Assembly (NCBI GenBank): GCA_022818135.1
Contig: JAFMSR010000008.1
Location: forward strand, 10,831,358 to 10,895,357
Direction of reading: 5' to 3'
DNA: 64,000 bases
Source: Saxidomus purpurata
Lineage: Eukaryota > Mollusca > Bivalvia > Venerida > Veneridae
The position numbers and the translations under genes were made by a program. Under the pieces are notes generated by a model that saw only the letters and a list, made by a program, of their open reading frames with translations, was not told the DNA's origin and did not search any database. How positions within the stretch are numbered: the first letter of the stretch is position 1; every line of letters starts with the position of its first letter. This document shows positions 58,888 through 64,000 of the stretch, one piece after another.

Positions 58888-60087
58888 ATCCCCCCGCCGA
58901 AGGCGAAGGGGATATTAGAAATGGTCTTCGTCCGTCCGTCCGTCTGTCCGTGCGTCCGTCCCAATTTTGTCCGGAGCATAACTCCAAAAGTACTTGAGGG
59001 ATTTTCTTCAAACTTCATACACTGACAGAGCACATTAGGAGGAAGTGCAGTGTGTAAGAACAATAACTCTACCTTGCCTACTTTTAGAGTTATTCCCCTT
59101 TATCAGATTTACTTGAAAAACTTTGTCCGGAGCATAACTCCAAAAGTACTTGAGGGATTTACTTCAAACTTAATACACTGACATAGCACATTGGTAGGAA
59201 ATGCAGTGTGCAAGAACAATAACTACCTTGCCTACTTTTAGAGTTATTCCCCTTTATCAGATTTACTTCAAAAGTTTTATCCAGAGCATAACTCCAAAAG
59301 TACTTGAGGGATTTACTTCAAACTTAATACACTGACATAGCACATTGGTAGGAAGTGCAGTGTGCAAGAACAATAACTCTACCTTGCCTACTTTTAGAGT
59401 TATTCCCCTTTATCAGATTTACTTGTCCGAAGCATAACTCCAAAAGTACTTGAGGGATTTTTTTCAAACTTAATACACTGACAGAGCACATTGGTAGGAA
59501 GTGCAGTGTGCAAGAACAATAACTCTACCTTGCCTACTTTTAGAGTTATTCCCCTTTATCAGATTTACTTTAAAAGTTTTGTCCAGAGCATAACTCCAAA
59601 AGTACTTGAGGGATTTACTTCAAACTTAATACACTGACATAGCACATTGGTAGGAAGTGCAGTGTGCAAGAACAATAACTCTACCTTGCCTACTTTTAGA
59701 GTTATTCCCCTTTATTAGATTTACTTGAAAAAAAATTCCGGACCATAACTCCAAAAGTACTGGAGGGATTTTCTTCAAACTTAATACACTGACATAGCAC
59801 ATTGGTAGGAAGTGCAGTGTGCAAAAACAATAACTCTACCTTGCCTACTTTTAGTCAAATAGAAAAATATCATACCTATACTGATAATGAACATTAATAT
59901 AATTTTGCAAACCTTCTCTTCATTGCCTTATTCTTTTTCCACTTACTTGAAAACTGTACTCAGCATGACCATAACTATACGGCTTTTTAAGGATTTCCTC
60001 TCACCAAGTAAAATGTACGAAAGTACAACCTTCGGGTAACTTCTTCCCAGGCGGGGGGATTAACCATGTGTAACATGGCTCTTGTTT
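58888..60087 (-). mobile_element. Helitron-like (HINE/pearl-type) element B with 156-bp tandem core
   Basis: In plus-strand order it has a hairpin ATCCCC...GGGGAT (58888-58913), a (GTCC)n run (about 58929-58961), then six units of about 156 bp. The units are marked by GTCC(G/A)(G/A)AGCATAACTCC near 58969, 59125, 59279, 59425, 59580 and 59735. It closes with CAGGCGGGGGGATTAACC and CATGGCTCTTGTT. The core (AGTGCAGTGTGCAAGAACAATAACTCTACC) is related in reverse complement to element A, so B is the same family in the opposite orientation. It encodes no protein. Confidence 0.75.
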
Positions 60088-60089
60088 AT

Positions 60090-61750
60090 CATATTAATGT
60101 GTGTTGGGATATATTTGTTATAACATACTCTAGTTTTCTGCAGCATTTAATTGGTTCTGTGTTATATCTTTTTATATCAGCATTTGTATGATCTTTTTAG
60201 TCAGTATAAATGATCAACATGTGTGAATCTAAGGACCCACAGAGAATCCAGAAGTGGGGAGACATACTGGTATCAAAGAACTAAGACACTGAAATACTTC
60301 GTACATTTTATACATTTTGATGTGTGTAACGCAGAGTTTAAAGATACACTTTAAATGACTTTAAAGCAGATCCTCACCAACTTGCATTATACAGTTGTAT
60401 TTGTCTTAAAAATAAACATTTTACAAGTTGTGTCAACATGAATCAGTGTATCAGACAGTTATGACAACTTGGTTCAGTGTAGTAAGATCATCAAGAGAGC
60501 CTGGGTCAATGTAGTGAGACAGTCACAGAGCTGGATTCAGTATTGAATTATCTAGTGACAGTAACAATAGTCAGTCACAAGAGCCTGGTCAGTCAGGACA
60601 GCCTATTTCATTACATGCGTGTGGGATTAACTATTGCTGAATGTTGTTTCTTCAATCTTGACTTTAGTTTCCAGCATCACAACAGATAGTACCAGTGAGC
60701 GATTTGTTTCGGTATATGTTTTTGAAATAGACAATCTATATGCACGACTCTTTTATCTTATATGTTGGTGCAATGACCAGAGTTAATACTGTTCTTGTCC
60801 GTTTCCTGTCTAATACACGTAAATTGTTTCAAATTTATATACATTGTTCATCCTGAAATCATGTTTATTTTATCTTTAATAAATATTTCTATCATTTCTT
60901 GCCCTCTTGTCGTTTTCATTACCATAGTAGATCTTAGATAAGGTTAAGTGATTAGACAGCTACCCTACCTTCTGCCACTTGACCATCGAGGCCTGTCATA
61001 TACCCTCTCACAACAATCTACCACCACAGATGCAGTACTTCTGGTGAAAACAGCACTATAAATGTCAAAGTCAGACTTGTATTACACATGCACAAAAGGA
61101 CCAACAAAGGTAAATCTATGCCCTCCTTTTCCTCCCACACCACATGAGAAGACAATTAAGCACAGGTAGAAATAGGCAAAGCTAACCCATGTAACTACAA
61201 CATAAAGGGCCTACACTCCAACTAGTGGGGGTAAAATAAAAACAGTATCAACACTTGTTTCATAATCTTTTACTCTATAAATAAGATAGTTAATACAATT
61301 AAAAAATAGAAATTGTACATGTACTAAAATACATTAATTTTGTACACTGTACTCGGAATATAAAGTAACAAAGGTACGGAGAGCCGCAGCTTACAAAAAT
61401 AGCAGAGAAGGTTGTACCGCTTCTTTACTGTTTAAGCAGACAAAAATTAAGTGGTGGAGTTATTTTGAATATGCTGAAATATTCAATGTCAAAAATTAAA
61501 AGTGATTATGAATATCAGTATCATTAGTTGGGCTTCAATAATTTGATGCAAGTTCAAGCCTAAATTTAGCATTCCAGAAAACCTGAAACTTTGAAAGATT
61601 ACTTATATTCTATCATATTGGTGCAAAAAGAAGTATAAATACTGTATCAACAGATTATAATTTGTAGCAGCTGTATTGCTTGAGCAAGTTGCAAAACCTT
61701 GCTTGTCATTAGTTAAATTCAACAGCATAGTGGAGACAAAAAAGAATAAA
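60090..61750. other. Downstream intergenic sequence
   Basis: The sequence is AT-rich, with AATAAA at 60878-60883 as a possible distal CAPN15 polyadenylation signal. Scattered 'GAGCCTGG(G)TCA' phrases near 60495-60590 hint at a short decayed repeat. I recognise no gene. Confidence 0.5.
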
Positions 61751-61756
61751 TGACTA

Positions 61757-62921
61757 CCGTATTTCCCCGCCTATAAGGCGATCCGCTTATAAGACGACCC
61801 CCCTACTTTGCCATGGAAATTGTGTGGTTTTGAATAGACTCATTTATAAGACGAGGCAATTTTTTAATGACCCAGTTACTTAATTTTCTTCAAGTTCGTA
61901 TGATTTCTAAGCTAATAAGTTAATTTTTTAATCGCCGATTTTTTTAGTATTATAAACCAATCTGTGTATTGTCAATTCGGATATTGATTTTTTTTGACAC
62001 TTTGAAAAGATATTGCGTAAATATGTGCCATTGGCTAATTAATCAATTATGAAAACATATGACAGCTTGTATATAAATATTAAGAGTGCCGAGGATCCCC
62101 CAAAGTAGCGACAATTACGTCGTAGTTTAAAGACAAAAAGGATCGAGATGGCAATAAAGTCAATAAAAAAATATTTTTTCATTCCCATTGTTACAATTTC
62201 TTTGGAGTTATCACAAAATGTTTGCAAAAAATAAGAAAACTTTCGTATTCATAATTAAAAGTTGACAAAACAACCGCGCGACGAATTTTACAAAAAAAAC
62301 TTTCGGCCTTTTGTCTAAGCCTCTCGCTCCTTAACAACGACGTAATTGCCGCTAATTCGGGGTATCCTGGGCCTCTTACTAATTATACACAAGCTGCCAG
62401 ATGTTTTCATAAATTGATTAATCAGCCGATGACACGTATTTACCGGACGCAATTATCGTCTCAAAGTGTCAACAAAAATCAATATCCGAATTAACAATAC
62501 ACAGACTTGACTGATTATCGGGTTTCTTTACAATAAACGCTGTGTAAACGCTTGATTCAGATATCATTTTAGGCCGCTTATATCATACCGGAAAAAAACA
62601 AATATGACTGCACCACTTATTTTCGCAAAGTTTACCTTCAGATTCTTTAAATATTGCAAATGGCGACATTTGCGATCGACAGCGGAGGTGAGTTAACACA
62701 ATAACGTAATTCGCCAATGTACGGTACCGGTAATTGTTCGACTGTCGTCTGCACATAGACCTCGCGGGACGACATTCGGTATTGCCGATTTCATCACAAA
62801 TGTATGTAGGATTGATTTTTATTTTTGGTTGATTCTCGTGGCCTCGCTTATAAGACGAGGACCCCACTTTGAGGCAAAAATCGGGACTTTATTTCCTCGT
62901 CTTATAAGCGGGGAAATACGG
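61757..62921. mobile_element. 1.17-kb foldback MITE with TA duplications
   Basis: The termini are CCGTATTTCCCCGC and its exact reverse complement, flanked by TA (61755-61756 and 62922-62923). Subterminal CTTATAAGACGA occurs on both sides. The interior is a long imperfect palindrome centred near 62234: CTGTGTATTGTCAATTCGGATATTGATT (about 61962-61989) pairs with 62478-62505, and a TTAATCAATT/ATTGATTAAT pair (about 62038 and 62417) continues it. The right side has about 200 extra bases. It has no intact transposase. Confidence 0.85.
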
Positions 62922-62923
62922 TA

Positions 62924-64000
62924 GATAAGGTAATCAGCACAGGCGTAGTAAATAGCATGAAAACAAACTGACCAGAATGTTTTTCTTTTGTCTTGGACAC
63001 TACAGTTAAAAAAAAAAGAGAAAAATCTAACAATGTATCCACAAAGTTTTCGGGGGAACATGTTAACATTTCTGGTTTCTGATTTTATATTCAGATAAAA
63101 TGAAATGTGAACCTATATATTATACAAACGTAAAATATAACCTAGTGGAATGGTTTACATGTCATCTATAATTCAAAGAAAACACAATAAACTAAAGTTT
63201 ACTCCATTACAACTCCACATTAAGACTGAAAGTACATGTATGTGGGTTCACTTCAAAGAAACAAGGAAGGATTTCAACAGAGGATTGTGAACTGTACAAG
63301 GTTAGTCAAGTGATATAAATATTTACAAGTACGTTGTATATATTATCAAATTTCATACTGTTTTGGTAAAGTACAAAAATTGCATCAGAAATATATATAA
63401 AACAACCTATCTGTATAACCCCTACAAATACAAAAATCTGACAGCTGTGTTTAAATAACTTAAATAATTCTCTAATCAAATGCTATTGTAGCTTGGACCT
63501 TACTGGAAACAAAATAGCAAATAAATCAAAAGCTGTGCTAGTTTCATGACTTTGAAACTTCTTGTTTCTGTATTTCCTGTTAGAGATATTTAAACAAGCA
63601 GTACTAATTCAGCATGTGATACAGCCCGTTAAATCAGAACCAATTTAATCCCACAGCACAGCTAGGTAATCTGCATGCACTCTTCGTGCAATATATAAAT
63701 ATTTTCCACGATAATAAAACAACGTAACTGTGATAATTTGCTAGCTCAGATATGGCCGCTGTAAGAACGACCTTCACCTTGGAATACAGGGTCTCATCTA
63801 CTTGTAGGCAAGGTGTATCAATTCAGCTCATCATCACAAATGTCTACTGGTAAATTAAGGGATGGAAATGAATAATCGTAGTGTGATGTTTGAGTTAAAA
63901 GCTACATTTCAGATGGAACACAGGTGCAAACATCTGTGTAATATTTCATTATGCTATACATGTGCGGAATATCTATGATTCAGAAATAAATTTGCAAAAA
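62924..64000. other. Right-edge sequence without recognised features
   Basis: AT-rich sequence. The only hint is a weak minus-strand acceptor plus nine codons near 63818-63846, which is too little to call an exon. Confidence 0.5.

Noticed and set aside
62583..62867. A 94-residue minus-strand ORF inside the 1.17-kb MITE, considered as a transposase remnant.
   Set aside because: There is no helix-turn-helix or DDE motif, and it lies in the asymmetric part of the palindrome; it is probably chance.
63818..63846. Possible last exon of a minus-strand neighbour: acceptor CTTAATTTACCAG followed by DICDDELN and a stop.
   Set aside because: Nine codons and a moderate acceptor are too little evidence, and no upstream exon is in the window.

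Overview
This is an AT-rich, intron-rich animal genomic window, and I infer that it comes from a bivalve mollusc. The two genes it holds have metazoan architecture. The repeats look like the tandem-repeat-bearing, Helitron-like (pearl / HINE-type) elements known from clams and oysters. The species cannot be named from the sequence alone. Only two protein-coding genes can be supported. They lie head to head, with about 14 kb between their first recognised coding exons.

Left, minus strand: a GRB2-associated-binder (GAB / Dos-type) docking-protein gene enters from beyond position 1. Its last visible exon (1-1092) carries repeated YxxP, YxN and YxxM phosphotyrosine motifs and an RxxK SH3-binding core. 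Its second exon (2571-2868) encodes most of a PH domain. A first coding exon at 28321-28404 supplies the PH-domain N-terminus in exact phase, which implies a 25.4 kb first intron. That intron is crowded with repeats: a 3.2 kb 34-bp minisatellite, a 146-bp-period element, several MITEs and tRNA-derived fragments.

Middle (28.4-42.1 kb): I recognise no gene here. The stretch holds a promoter-like segment just upstream of GAB, a 98-bp tandem repeat, two short Helitron-like elements, a 3.1 kb array of 29-31-bp repeats, and a 357-bp TTAA-flanked MITE that ends just before the leader of the next gene.

Right, plus strand: a complete calpain-15 (small optic lobes type) gene runs from 42530 to 57629 in 12 coding exons. 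Every splice site and phase could be followed, giving a predicted 1312-residue protein. It has seven RanBP2/NZF-type zinc fingers, then a calpain protease core with an intact Cys-His-Asn triad, then the C-terminal SOL-homology region. Its introns hold several minisatellites, a near-perfect 58-bp-arm hairpin and further Helitron-like elements. The last 6 kb has a 156-bp-period Helitron-like element, candidate polyadenylation signals and a 1.17 kb foldback MITE with TA duplications.

The two genes have no direct functional link visible here. One is a receptor tyrosine kinase signalling scaffold and the other an intracellular, probably ubiquitin-linked cysteine protease. The main unusual content is the density and internal structure of the repeats.
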